A stretch of DNA of 64,000 nt from Dehalogenimonas sp. THU2 (GCF_039749495.1 NZ_JBDLLU010000004.1:1-64000); one strand, 5' to 3'. Shown: positions 47,943-57,057, counted from the first letter of the stretch. The notes: a model not told the origin generated them from the letters alone. Translations and numbers: made by a program.

Positions 47943-48175
47943 ACCTGCCGGAGCCGGTGATCGTGGAGGAGGCCGCCGGCGGCCGTCCGATAGCGGTCAC
48001 GGGTAAGGGCCGCCAGACCGTAGCCGCCATCGAGGATGCCTGGCGCATCGATGACGAATGGTGGCGCGCCGAACCGCTGTCCCGGCTTTACTATGCCGTT
48101 ATTATGGCGTCGGGCCGGCGTTTAACCATTTACAATGATCTGGTGACCGGGCGCTGGTACCGGCAGAACTACTAG
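47891..48175 (+). CDS. DUF6504-like small mutasome protein (94 aa)
   Basis: Overlaps the end of imuB by 52 bases. The C-terminal half, AIEDAWRIDDEWWRAEPLSRLYY and YNDLVTGRWYRQNY, matches the tryptophan-rich DUF6504 pattern found in actinobacterial imuB-dnaE2 loci. The N-terminus is proline-rich. Probably a mutasome accessory whose role is unknown. Confidence 0.65.
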   Translation: MVENTGKALHADPVRPVDLPEPVIVEEAAGGRPIAVTGKGRQTVAAIEDAWRIDDEWWRAEPLSRLYYAVIMASGRRLTIYNDLVTGRWYRQNY

Positions 48176-48199
48176 CCGTCCGCCCATCCCCGCGGCCCC

Positions 48200-48373
48200 A
48201 ATTCCAAATGTCTAATACCTAAATCCTAAATAATGACAAAATTAAAAGGTCCAAAATTTTAAAACCACTCACCGTCAGGTATTAAATATTGAGATTTGAA
48301 ATTTGTTTGGAATTTGGAATTTGTGATTTGGAATTTGTTTAGACATTAGATATTAGAAATTCGATATTTGTAT
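48200..48373. repeat. AT-rich low-complexity repeat before dnaE2
   Basis: The 174-base stretch is strikingly AT-rich against a GC-rich background. It has repeated words AATTTGGAATTTG and TTGGAATTTGTTT, and a near-palindromic TAGATATTAGAAATTCGATATT. A related tract occurs at 51540-51595, after dnaE2. Such short AT-rich repeats are dispersed in many bacterial genomes. No coding frame is seen; it may also hold the dnaE2 promoter. Confidence 0.5.
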
Positions 48374-48374
48374 T

Positions 48375-51300
48375 ATGAGCACATACTCCGAACTCCACTG
48401 TCACAGCTATTACTCCTTCCACGACGGCGCCTCGTCGCTGGAAGAGTTGCTTGTCCAGTCGAAGGAACTTGGGTACGAAGCACTGGCCGTCACCGACCAC
48501 GACAACCTGTGCGGCGCAATGCGTTTTGCCCACCTGGCTGGATCGCTCGAGATGAAGGGCATCGTTGGCGCTGAAGTGACGCTCAAAGGTGGTTACCACC
48601 TCACCCTGCTCGTCGAGAACCGGGAAGGCTATAAGAACCTCTGCCGCCTGATCACCGCGGCCGCTGAAGCCGGTGAACGCAACACCCCAGAACTGCCGCC
48701 GGAGAGGCTGGCGGAACACGCCTCGGGGTTGATAGTGCTGTCGGGTTGTCCGAAGGGGGAACTCAGCCAACTGCTCATGGCGGAGCGGTTCGACGAGGCG
48801 CGCGGCTTGATCAGGCAATATCTCGACTGGTTCGGCAGCGCCAACTACTACATTGAGTTGCAGCACAACCGCGTTTACGGCGATAGGGCGCGCAACAAGA
48901 AGCTCGTCGAGCTGGCCGCTGAACTCGGCGCCCGGGTCGTGGCCACCGGCAATGTTCATTACCATGTGCGCGACCGGCACCAACTCCAGGATTGCCTGGT
49001 GGCCGTCAAGCACTGTAAAAATCTCGATGCCAGCCACCGGGAGCGCCGGCCTAACTCCGAGTTTTACCTGCGTCCTGTCGCGGAAATCGAGGCGCTGTTT
49101 GAAGGCTGTCCCGAAGCCCTGGCCAACACGGTGACCATCGCCGGCCGCTGCTCTTTCGATCTGACCTCGGAGCTGAATTACACCTTCCCGGATTATCCGG
49201 CGCCGGACGGCCAAACCCCGGAGAGTTACCTCGAAAATCTTTGCCTGGAGGCGGCGGTCCGGCGTTACGGCGGCGTCACCCCTGAAGTGAGGACGCGCCT
49301 GGACGAGGAGTTCCGGCTGGTGAAAAAGCATCGCCTGGCCGGCTTTCTGCTGCTCTATCATGACGTCATCAAGCTGGGGCGGGAGGCGATGATCGATCTG
49401 GGTCTTGCCGATCTTTCCCAATCGCTTGAGGAAAACCCGCCGGGCCGGGGCCGGGGTTCTTCGGTGGCCCTCCTGATCGGTTATCTTATCGGTTTGTCGC
49501 ACATCGATCCCCTGAAATACCGCCTGTCGCTGGAACGCTTCCTGCCCGATGATACCATGAGCGGCGCGCCGGACATCGACTTGGATTTCCCGCGCAGCAT
49601 CCGCGAGGAACTGATATTGCGGACGCATCGCAAATGGGGCTGGCGTCACGCCGCGCTGGCCGGCACTATCGCCACCTACCAGGTAAGGGGCGCCGTCAGG
49701 GATCTGGGCAAGGCCTTGAGCCTGCCGCCGGAAGAGATCGGCCAGCTGGCCAAGCAGTTGGACTGGGGCAGCGCCCGGAAGCTCAGCACAAGCATGGACA
49801 AATCGCCGCATTTTCGGGACAAGGTCAAGGCGCCGGTGTGGCGGGACCTGGTGCGCCTGGCCTGGGAACTGGACGGCTTTCCCAAGTACATGGGACAACA
49901 TCCCGGCGGCATGATCATCTCATCGACGCCCCTGACCGACCTGGTGCCGGTGCAGCGGGGCGCCATCGACGGCAGGTACGTCTGCCAGTGGGACAAAGAC
50001 AGCATCGACGACGCCGGTTTTGTGAAGATCGACTTCCTGGCCCTGGGAGCGCTTTCCCAGCTCCAGGAGGCGGACGGCTTGATCAAAAAACGAACCGGGC
50101 GGGTGATCGACCTGTCGCGCATCGATTTCGACGATCCGGCGGTCTACGACATGCTCTGCCGCGGCGACACCATCGGCATCTTCCAGGTGGAATCGGCCGC
50201 GCAGATGCAGACCATCACCCGTTTGAGACCGCGCAATCTCTTCGACATGGCTCATGAGGTCGGCGCCGTCAGGCCGGGCGTCGGCGTTAACGGCGGCGTG
50301 CAGGACTACCTGGCCCGCCGCAGCGGCCGGAAGAAGGTCGTCTTCGATCATACCTTGGAGGAACACGCCCTGGCGCGGACGCTGGGCGTGGTCCTTTTCC
50401 AGGATCAGGTCAACCAGCTGGCCATCGATGTGGCCGGTTTCGGTCCCGGCAAAGCCGACCAGTTGCGCCGGGCCTTCGGGCGGCGGCATAACGAAGCGCT
50501 GCTCGCGCGGTACCGGCAGGAGTTCATGGCCGGCGCCGCCGAGCGGGGTGTCGATGAGGCAGTCGCTGCTAAGATATTCCACAAGTTTAACGGCCAGTAC
50601 ATGTTCCCGGAGTCCCACGCCTTCGCCTTCGGGGTGACGGCCTATCAGGCGTCATGGCTGAAGCTGTACTACCCGCTGGAATTCTTCGTCGCCATTTTCA
50701 ATCAGCAACCGATGGGCTTCTACAATCTGGAGACGCTCAAGGAGGACGCCAGAAGGCACGGTGTGGCGGTGCTGAACCCGGATATCAACAAGAGTTCCGC
50801 GGTCTGCGTCATCGAGGGCCAGGCGGTGCGGCTGGGTTTCCTTCACGTGCACGGGCTGGGCGGCGCCGCGGCCGGGGCGATCGAGGACGCAAGGGCGGGG
50901 GGCGGTCCGTTCCTGGGCATCGGCGACTTCATGGAACGCAGCGGCGTGCTGGAAGAAACGGCTCTCAGGTTGACCGGAGGCGGCGCCTTCGATGCCATGG
51001 AGACCAACCGCCGCAAGGTCAAATGGGAGATCGGGCTGCGTTACCGGCCGGTCAATTCCCAGATGGCACTACCGCTGCCGGTCAGACAGGACATGGCGGA
51101 ACTGGCGGGCCTGAATGACTGGGAGCGCATGCAGGAAGAGTACAGCGTGCTCAGCCTCTTTCCCGCCGGGCACATCATGGCCAGCGTCCGCCCCCGCTTC
51201 AATGGCCGCGGCGTATCGCGCAGCAGTGATATCGAGCGCATGGACGACGGCACCGAGCTGACCGTTGCCGGCCTGGTAATCCGCCGCCAGCGCCCCCGCG

Positions 51301-51518
51301 GCAAAGTGGTCTTCATCACCCTGGAAGACGAGTTCGGCCACATACCGCTGATGGTTTTCCCGCAGGTGTATGAGCGGCAGGAACTGAAGTTCAGGTCTCC
51401 GTTCCTGATAGTCAAAGGCAGGCTGTCCCGGCGCGAGGGAGCGCACAACGTGGTAGTGAGCCAGGTAACCCTTTTTGCCGCCCTGGATAAAGTGCCGGTC
51501 TCCAAAGACTGGAGGTAA
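48375..51518 (+). CDS. dnaE2: Error-prone DNA polymerase III alpha subunit DnaE2 (ImuC)
   Basis: 1047 residues. The N-terminal PHP domain begins STYSELHCHSYYSFHDGASS. The polymerase core has GRGRGSSVALLIGYLIG and DTMSGAPDIDLDFPR, with the catalytic Asp triad around it. The OB fold (VAGLVIRRQRPRGKVVFITLEDE) closes the protein. Shorter than replicative DnaE and placed after lexA and imuB, as expected for the translesion DnaE2. The main chromosomal dnaE should be elsewhere. Confidence 0.93.
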   Translation: MSTYSELHCHSYYSFHDGASSLEELLVQSKELGYEALAVTDHDNLCGAMRFAHLAGSLEMKGIVGAEVTLKGGYHLTLLVENREGYKNLCRLITAAAEAGERNTPELPPERLAEHASGLIVLSGCPKGELSQLLMAERFDEARGLIRQYLDWFGSANYYIELQHNRVYGDRARNKKLVELAAELGARVVATGNVHYHVRDRHQLQDCLVAVKHCKNLDASHRERRPNSEFYLRPVAEIEALFEGCPEALANTVTIAGRCSFDLTSELNYTFPDYPAPDGQTPESYLENLCLEAAVRRYGGVTPEVRTRLDEEFRLVKKHRLAGFLLLYHDVIKLGREAMIDLGLADLSQSLEENPPGRGRGSSVALLIGYLIGLSHIDPLKYRLSLERFLPDDTMSGAPDIDLDFPRSIREELILRTHRKWGWRHAALAGTIATYQVRGAVRDLGKALSLPPEEIGQLAKQLDWGSARKLSTSMDKSPHFRDKVKAPVWRDLVRLAWELDGFPKYMGQHPGGMIISSTPLTDLVPVQRGAIDGRYVCQWDKDSIDDAGFVKIDFLALGALSQLQEADGLIKKRTGRVIDLSRIDFDDPAVYDMLCRGDTIGIFQVESAAQMQTITRLRPRNLFDMAHEVGAVRPGVGVNGGVQDYLARRSGRKKVVFDHTLEEHALARTLGVVLFQDQVNQLAIDVAGFGPGKADQLRRAFGRRHNEALLARYRQEFMAGAAERGVDEAVAAKIFHKFNGQYMFPESHAFAFGVTAYQASWLKLYYPLEFFVAIFNQQPMGFYNLETLKEDARRHGVAVLNPDINKSSAVCVIEGQAVRLGFLHVHGLGGAAAGAIEDARAGGGPFLGIGDFMERSGVLEETALRLTGGGAFDAMETNRRKVKWEIGLRYRPVNSQMALPLPVRQDMAELAGLNDWERMQEEYSVLSLFPAGHIMASVRPRFNGRGVSRSSDIERMDDGTELTVAGLVIRRQRPRGKVVFITLEDEFGHIPLMVFPQVYERQELKFRSPFLIVKGRLSRREGAHNVVVSQVTLFAALDKVPVSKDWR

Positions 51519-51539
51519 GGCAGTTAGGCCTGGTTCCCG

Positions 51540-51595
51540 GTTTTGATTTGGAATTTGTTTCGGATTTCGATATTCGGATTTCAGGTTTGGGCTCA
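51540..51595. repeat. Second copy of the AT-rich repeat, after dnaE2
   Basis: TTTTGATTTGGAATTTG followed by CGATATTCGGATTTCAGG shares words with the tract at 48200-48373. It lies between convergent dnaE2 and the oxidoreductase gene. A dispersed repeat copy; no hairpin terminator is evident. Confidence 0.45.
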
Positions 51596-51605
51596 ATGGC
51601 CTCCC

Positions 51606-52955
51606 CTACAGCATATACCCGATATCCGAGGACGCCGTCGGGTAGGTAAACAGCGTTTCTTTGACCTTTTCAGCCGGTAATCCGGCCTTCATGGCCAGGG
51701 CGAAGATATTGATCACTTCATCGGAGTGGGGGCCCAGCAGGTGGGCGCCGATGATCCTGCCGCTGCCTTCCTCGACCATCACCTTGTAGCCGGAAGTATC
51801 CTCGTTGAGCCGGTGGCTGGTGTACCAGGCCGCAGTGTCGGCGTGGTTGACCTTGAACTTGAGTCCCCGCTCTTTGGCCTGTTCCTCGGTCAGGCCCACC
51901 GAGGCCAGCGGGGGGATGGTGAACACGGCGGAGGCGACCACGCTGTAGTCCGGGCTCACCCGGTTGCCTTCAAGCATATTGGCAGCGACGGCATCGCCGT
52001 CAATGCCGGCCACCGGTGTTAGCGCCGGTCCCTTTTTGGTCACGTCGCCCGCGGCATAGACGGAAGGGTTGGAAAGGCTTTGCAGGTAATCGTTCAGCTT
52101 CAGCCGCCCGCTCTCGTGTTCGATACCGGCTGAATCCAGGTCGAGATTCATAAGCGCCGGCACCCGGCCGGCGGCATGTACTGCCAGGTCTACTTCGAAC
52201 CTGAGTTCACGGTCCCCGGCGACGGCGTGAACGGTGAACCCCTGATCCGATTTTTCAATAGATTTAACGGCCGTGCCCGTCCTGGCGTCGATGCCGATGC
52301 CCCGGGTCTTTTTGAGGAGCATGGCCACCATGTCCCGGTCGAACGGGCCCAGGAAATGGTCCGACATCTCCAGCATGGTGACCTCGGCGCCGGCGCGCCG
52401 GGAGAGGTGGGCGAACTCGAACCCGATGTAACCGCCGCCGACGAAGAGCACCCGGTCGGGCAGTTGTTCCAGTTCCAGGAACTGGTCGCTGGTGGTAAGG
52501 TGTTCTTCTCCGTCGATGCCCAGTTTCATCGGCTCGGCCCCGGCAGCGATGAGAATGAACCGCCCTTCCAGCACCTCGCCGCTCACGGCAACTGCATTAC
52601 GTCCGGTGAAACGGGCTGATCCGCGGTAGGTGTCGATACCCCGGTCGTGAAGACCTTTTTCTATTTCCCCGGGCATCGGGCCGGTAAAAGTCCGCTTGAA
52701 GGCCATCAATTCCGGCCAATTGATATCAAGCGTCTCCGCCTTAACCCCCAGGCCGGAAAAGCGTTTGACCTGGTCAAGGGCGTCGGCGGCGCCGATGAGC
52801 ACCTTTTTGGGGTCGCAGCCCCTCAGGGCGCAGGTACCGCCGAAGGGGAGCTGGTCGATGACGGCCACCCTCCATCCGGCGGCGCGGCATCGGAAGGCGG
52901 CAGAACGGCCGGCGCTGCCCGAGCCGATGACTACCAGGTCATATTCATTTGGCAT
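51606..52955 (-). CDS. FAD/NAD(P)-dependent disulfide oxidoreductase
   Basis: 449 residues from ATG 52955 (AGGGGGA upstream). It has the FAD loop GSGSAG, redox cysteines in GGTCALRGCDPKK, the NAD(P) loop GGGYIGFEFA and YAAGDV, then a dimerisation domain ending TYPTASSDIGYML. The usual active-site His-Pro-Thr reads Tyr-Pro-Thr, so it is not a typical glutathione or lipoamide reductase. It belongs to the mercuric-reductase-like group; its substrate is unknown. Confidence 0.85.
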   Translation of the reverse strand: MPNEYDLVVIGSGSAGRSAAFRCRAAGWRVAVIDQLPFGGTCALRGCDPKKVLIGAADALDQVKRFSGLGVKAETLDINWPELMAFKRTFTGPMPGEIEKGLHDRGIDTYRGSARFTGRNAVAVSGEVLEGRFILIAAGAEPMKLGIDGEEHLTTSDQFLELEQLPDRVLFVGGGYIGFEFAHLSRRAGAEVTMLEMSDHFLGPFDRDMVAMLLKKTRGIGIDARTGTAVKSIEKSDQGFTVHAVAGDRELRFEVDLAVHAAGRVPALMNLDLDSAGIEHESGRLKLNDYLQSLSNPSVYAAGDVTKKGPALTPVAGIDGDAVAANMLEGNRVSPDYSVVASAVFTIPPLASVGLTEEQAKERGLKFKVNHADTAAWYTSHRLNEDTSGYKVMVEEGSGRIIGAHLLGPHSDEVINIFALAMKAGLPAEKVKETLFTYPTASSDIGYML

Positions 52956-52990
52956 TCTGTGTCCCCCTGATTGTAAGTTTATACCCGATG

Positions 52991-53059
52991 CTATTTTTCC
53001 GCCAATGCCTTTAATAGCTCTTCCAGGCAATCCACCCAGGTGGCCCTGACGTTTGTCAT
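52991..53059 (-). pseudogene. Possible gene remnant: 22-codon helical frame
   Basis: Minus-strand ATG 53059 to TAG reads MTNVRATWVDCLEELLKAL and ends AEK. It continues upstream in frame for about ten more codons (TTSFFSIKDD) before a stop. It looks like a natural amphipathic helix, unlike noise. It could be a degraded C-terminus or a tiny gene. Low confidence. Confidence 0.25.
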
Positions 53060-53221
53060 GTCGTCCTTGATGCTGAAAAAACTGGTCGTAGTTTAACCGC
53101 GAGAATGTTGGTGGAAACCAGCATCCACACAGCGTGGCTGGTGGCAGCCACCACTTTCCTGACTTCATAGGTATTATTTACCAGTTTCACCGGGTCGGGA
53201 TTGTGCCGCCTCCGGCTTGGA

Positions 53222-53875
53222 TTATACCGCCAAAGCCGCCGCGATGGCGGCGCGGATATCAGCCACTCTTGCGCCGATATCGGCAACGCCAACCAGCGCT
53301 GATATCATCGCCATGTACCTGACGCCGCGGCGAGTGAGTTCCGCCACATGCTCCAGCTTGATGCCGCCGATGGCGACCACCGGCAGACGGCTGTGGGAAA
53401 GGGCATAATCGAGGAGTTCCAGGCCCCCAGGCGCGGCGGCGTCCGGCTTGGTGCCGGTAGGGTACACCGGCCCTGCGCCCAGGTAATCTACGCCCTCGAG
53501 CGCCGCCGCCCGGTCGATCTCTTCCGGCGTCGTCACCGAATAACCCAATATCATCTCCCCGCCGATGAGCTGGCGCGCCGCCTCCGGGGGGAGGTCCTCC
53601 TGCCCGATATGGAGGCCGTCGGCGCCAGCGGCCAGTGCCAGTTGGGCATCGTCATTCACGATGAAACAGGCGTCATACCGGCGGCAGAGATTCCGGATAG
53701 CAAGGCACTCTTCATGCCTTTGGCGGAGGGGGAAGTCTTTCTCACGGTATTGGATGATCTTGACGCCGGCTTCAAGCAACAATCGGGCTGTCTCGACGTT
53801 ACCCCTTCCTGAGGAATGGGCACGGCTCAGGACGGCGTAGATATCGGTATCCGGCAGACCACGACGCGTTGTCAT
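53222..53875 (-). CDS. thiE: Thiamine phosphate synthase ThiE
   Basis: 217 residues with the TIM-barrel motifs of ThiE: KIIQYREKDFP, FIVNDDAQLALAAGADGLHIGQED, LGYSV and GAGPVYPTGTK, then VVAIGGI. It joins the pyrimidine diphosphate and the thiazole phosphate to make thiamine phosphate. It begins three bases after the stop of the AIR-synthase-like gene, in one transcript under the TPP riboswitch. Confidence 0.93.
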   Translation of the reverse strand: MTTRRGLPDTDIYAVLSRAHSSGRGNVETARLLLEAGVKIIQYREKDFPLRQRHEECLAIRNLCRRYDACFIVNDDAQLALAAGADGLHIGQEDLPPEAARQLIGGEMILGYSVTTPEEIDRAAALEGVDYLGAGPVYPTGTKPDAAAPGGLELLDYALSHSRLPVVAIGGIKLEHVAELTRRGVRYMAMISALVGVADIGARVADIRAAIAAALAV

Positions 53876-53878
53876 CGC

Positions 53879-54940
53879 TCAGGCCTGCGCTTTAGCCGCC
53901 GCATCGTAGAAAGCCCTCCAGAAAGGATCGACGATGGGATGAACCAGCGGCTTTTCCCGGCAATCCTCGATGAGGACCATACCACTCTCCGGCGTGGTCA
54001 GCTCCCCGACGATGGAGGAGATGATGCCCTTGGTCTCGAGCGCCGCCACCACCGCCTCCGCCTTGTGCGGCCGGCAGGTGATTATCAGGCTGCCCTCGCT
54101 GATGGAGGCATAGGGGTCGATCTCGAAGAGGCGGCAGATCTCCGGTACGCCGTCCGCCACGACGATCTTGTGCTTGTCGATGCGCGCCCCGAGGCCGGCC
54201 GCCTGGGCTACCTCGTAGAGCCCACCCCAGATGCCGCACTCGGTAGCGTCGTGCATCGAGCTGACGCCGTCCTCCCGGACACCGACCGAGACGGCGGTCA
54301 TGGCATCTTCCACCACCGACATCTGGTAGAACAAGTCCTGGGCTTTTTCGGCGAACTCCGCGCCGTACTTCTCGGCGATAAGGCCGGGGAACATGGCAGC
54401 GAAGATGCCGCAGGCTTCGATAGCCGGGCCCTTGGTGATGATAATGCTGTCGCCGGCTTTGGCGAAGCGTGGCGTGACATATTCGTCAAGTTCGCCGATG
54501 CCCACCATCGTCGCCCCGCCGACCATCGGGTAATTGCAGCCTTCATAACGGGCGGTATGACCCGTGACGATGTTGATGCCCATCTTTTCACATTCGCGGT
54601 GCATCACTTCCCACATCGCCGTGAGTTCGTCCTTGGTCATCTCCATCGGCAGGTTGAGATCGATGGACAGGTATTTGGGCTTGAGGCCGCTGGTGGCGGA
54701 GTCCGAGGCGATGATGTGGATAGCGAACCAGGCGGCGCGCTCCCAGCCGTACTGCGGCACGATGAAGACAGGGTCGGTAGTGAACGATACCGCCTTGCCG
54801 CCTATCTCCACGATACCGACATCCACCCCGTGCTGCGGCCCGACCATCAGTTGATCGCTCTTGGCTCCGAGGCGGGGAAAGATGATCTCCCGGAAGATTT
54901 CCGGTGAGATTTTACCGATTTCAGGCATTTCCGATGTCAT
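53879..54940 (-). CDS. AIR synthase-related (PurM/HypE-fold) protein in the thiamine operon
   Basis: 353 residues from ATG 54940 (AAGGAG upstream). The PurM fold is shown by FTTDPVFIVPQYGWERAAWFAIHIIASDSATSGLKPKY and later GHTARYEGCNYPMVGGA and VREDGVSSMHDATECGIWGG, blocks shared with HypE and ThiL relatives. These bind ATP to activate a substrate. The TPP riboswitch and neighbouring thiE imply a thiamine-related job, perhaps substituting for ThiL, but this is not shown. Confidence 0.8.
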   Translation of the reverse strand: MTSEMPEIGKISPEIFREIIFPRLGAKSDQLMVGPQHGVDVGIVEIGGKAVSFTTDPVFIVPQYGWERAAWFAIHIIASDSATSGLKPKYLSIDLNLPMEMTKDELTAMWEVMHRECEKMGINIVTGHTARYEGCNYPMVGGATMVGIGELDEYVTPRFAKAGDSIIITKGPAIEACGIFAAMFPGLIAEKYGAEFAEKAQDLFYQMSVVEDAMTAVSVGVREDGVSSMHDATECGIWGGLYEVAQAAGLGARIDKHKIVVADGVPEICRLFEIDPYASISEGSLIITCRPHKAEAVVAALETKGIISSIVGELTTPESGMVLIEDCREKPLVHPIVDPFWRAFYDAAAKAQA

Positions 54941-55013
54941 GCTTGCGCTCCTTCTGGCCATCGATTTACCGGGAGTTGGAGCGGGGTCGGGATTATGAAG
55001 GCGGGGAGGATTC

Positions 55014-55047
55014 GAAAAAAAGAAAACCAGAAGACGATGCTTCCGGT
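55014..55047 (-). terminator. Riboswitch-controlled terminator
   Basis: On the minus strand ACCGGAAG pairs with CTTCTGGT around CATCGT, followed by TTTC and seven T. It lies between the TPP aptamer and the first gene, the expected expression platform. Confidence 0.7.
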
Positions 55048-55055
55048 CTAAGTTC

Positions 55056-55148
55056 TGCTACTTCCCTACACTCGCATTACCGAGACCAGGTTCCAAGGGT
55101 TGTCCCGCAATTCCGGGACTCTCAGCCTTTCAGCTCCCCCAGTAACGA
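55056..55148 (-). promoter_or_regulatory. TPP (THI-element) riboswitch
   Basis: The minus strand carries the conserved THI-box words: GGGGGAGCTGAAAGGCTGAGA, then CCCTTGGAACCTGGTCTCGG and TAATGCGAGTGTAGGGAAG. Spacing fits the aptamer P2-P5. TPP binding should favour the downstream terminator at 55014-55047 and so switch off the AIR-synthase-like and thiE genes when thiamine is plentiful. Confidence 0.93.
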
Positions 55149-55165
55149 TATTCAATTGTGGTTTA

Positions 55166-55194
55166 ATAATAACAGGCCGATTGGGATATGACAA
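55166..55194 (-). promoter_or_regulatory. Promoter of the TPP riboswitch transcript
   Basis: Minus strand TTGTCA (55189-55194), a 17-base spacer and TATTAT (55166-55171). It ends about 20 bases before the aptamer. Confidence 0.6.
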
Positions 55195-55246
55195 CCAAGT
55201 CCGGCCGGAGAAACCATAATGCCAAAAACCTTTGAAACACTCCCGG

Positions 55247-56440
55247 TTAATAACGGAACACCGCCGCTAGACCCGTCGGGCTCGGAATTTCTTCCTCTTT
55301 GAGGGCGTAAACGTTTCCGCCGTTGATCAGAGTCTTCTTTACCGCATACTCGACCAGATCGACGGCTCCGTTCGAGGGTTCGGATTCCAGTTTGACGCGA
55401 TGCTCCTCTACATCGAAAATGCCCCAGCGCTCAATCCCCTGGGCAACGAACAGGGTATCGATCCGGCCGTCATAAGCCGCGGGTATGATTTGCGCCGGGT
55501 CGCTGGCCGACGGCCCGGGGCCGGTGGCATTGACGTACTGGGCATACGCTTTTTCCTGCCCTTGGAGAAAATGCGGTTTCACTATTTGCCAAGCTTGTCG
55601 CTGCAGAACGTCTGCGTTGACCTTGTCGGGATTCCCGTCGATACCTTGCGACAATATATTGGAGTAATAACTGGCCTTCTTGAATATCGGTTGAAGGTAA
55701 TCGACGCTGGCTATCACCAGAGGCGCCTTTTCTTCCTTCAGGACTTCTTGAAGCCCCCGATCGACCAGTTGGCAGAAACGTAACAATCGGTCTTCATCGT
55801 AATCCTTAGCTACACCCTGACCGTGGGTTATGACCGGGGTCTTGCCTCCGGCGTGATACTGATGCGCATCAACCCTGGTCCGGCCTTCGGTACCCCGACC
55901 CGCTGTCGCCGAATGGAACTGGTGCTGCTTTTCCTGGTCATCGAACCTGAGCGCCTCATCAAGGCTCCTCGGCATACCCACCGGTATGAGTTCCCGGCAA
56001 TTGTCCCTGCGGCATCGGAATAGAGCGACGTGGTTCATACTTAAGGACAACAGGTAATAGTCTCCGTCGTTAGTGATGAGTGGTAAAAGGGGTTTAACGT
56101 AGTACTCATCGGCGACTCTCACGGTCTCGGCCACAGTTATGGGCAGATTGACATATCGGAATGACTTTGGAGAAAAGAATAATGCCAGGCTTTCATCCTG
56201 ATGTTGCCAGAACAATGCGTCGGATAAAAGTTCCCGCGCCGGGGCAAGGATGATTTTTGCTTGTGGAGCGCGGAAGCCGCTTTCAATAAGGCGTATTTCA
56301 GCTTCATCCAACAAATTTCGGAGTTGAATTGGATCGGCACCCGTATCGCCCGTTCGATGAGTGGGCAGATAGATGGATACCGCCGGCCGTTCAGGGGTTT
56401 GCAACAGGTTTGAAAATTCTTCTTTACGTAATGTCTCCAT
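55247..56440 (-). CDS. Bacterial archaeo-eukaryotic release factor-like protein (baeRF)
   Basis: 397 residues. Blocks PAVSIYLPTHRTGDTGADPIQLRNLLDEAE, DYYLLSLSMNHVALFRC, PLVIASVDYLQPIFKKASYY and YDGRIDTLFVAQGIERWG are typical of baeRF proteins, which share folds with the eRF1 and Pelota domains. They may act in ribosome rescue or as nucleases. No signal peptide. Function not experimentally defined. Confidence 0.75.
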   Translation of the reverse strand: METLRKEEFSNLLQTPERPAVSIYLPTHRTGDTGADPIQLRNLLDEAEIRLIESGFRAPQAKIILAPARELLSDALFWQHQDESLALFFSPKSFRYVNLPITVAETVRVADEYYVKPLLPLITNDGDYYLLSLSMNHVALFRCRRDNCRELIPVGMPRSLDEALRFDDQEKQHQFHSATAGRGTEGRTRVDAHQYHAGGKTPVITHGQGVAKDYDEDRLLRFCQLVDRGLQEVLKEEKAPLVIASVDYLQPIFKKASYYSNILSQGIDGNPDKVNADVLQRQAWQIVKPHFLQGQEKAYAQYVNATGPGPSASDPAQIIPAAYDGRIDTLFVAQGIERWGIFDVEEHRVKLESEPSNGAVDLVEYAVKKTLINGGNVYALKEEEIPSPTGLAAVFRY

Positions 56441-56494
56441 GTCGAGTCTCCTTCATAATAGTTCGGTTTCTGATGTGACAAACGTACAAGGGAT

Positions 56495-56797
56495 TTAGAT
56501 GCACATAGCCGCATCGACCTCGGTGTTCACTGGAAGCAGGCGCACGCTGCCAGTAATATCATCGACCGCAGAAATCGCGGCGGTGGTTAAACTTGCCAGG
56601 CGGTGCCGGTTTTCAGCGGTAACGGCGAATACCAGATTGGGTGATCCTTCCAATATCTCAACCAATCCTACCCCGGGTGAACGTGACAGTGTAAAGGCCG
56701 CATTTGTCGCCAAGTCCTGAACGACATCCAAGAGTATGTAGGTTTTACCGACATAGCGTTCTTTCACCCCGATATTTTCCGAAGCCACTCTTAACAT
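56495..56797 (-). CDS. Unknown small protein (100 aa)
   Basis: Alpha/beta protein with TYILLDVVQDLATNAAFTLS, GVGLVEILEGSPNLVFAV and TTAAISAVDDITGSVRLLPV. The alternation suggests a ferredoxin-like or ACT-type fold. It ends in CI. No family recognised; it is upstream of the baeRF gene on the same strand with a 54-base gap. Confidence 0.5.
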   Translation of the reverse strand: MLRVASENIGVKERYVGKTYILLDVVQDLATNAAFTLSRSPGVGLVEILEGSPNLVFAVTAENRHRLASLTTAAISAVDDITGSVRLLPVNTEVDAAMCI

Positions 56798-57057
56798 TAT
56801 TACCGTTTGAGTCGCTTGCCACCATACGTATTGTCACCTAATTAATCAAGCATTGAGTACCTATTTCCCAAATGTACCTGATTAACGGATCTCAGCCCAT
56901 GAATACGTAGTCATTTCTGCAGAATTGAGTATTCATACGGATTTCATAAATTCCAGCCCGGGGATAATATAGTCATGTGAGAAGGATTCGATTCGTATAA
57001 CTTCCAAGTACCTCGGGCGTTAATAGAGGTGGAAATCACAGGAGGAAATGGTGATAT

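Noticed and set aside
48339-49901. Long minus-strand open frame of 520 codons opposite dnaE2
   Set aside because: It lies entirely inside a clear DnaE2 gene and its composition is that of an antisense shadow in GC-rich DNA; it has no recognisable motif.
52956-53168. N-terminal extension of the oxidoreductase to 53168
   Set aside because: The extra residues are low-quality sequence, while ATG 52955 has AGGGGGA and begins directly at the FAD-binding strand.
53816-54907. Plus-strand open frame of 363 codons opposite the PurM-fold gene
   Set aside because: Antisense shadow; the minus strand has conserved motifs, a ribosome site and the TPP riboswitch.
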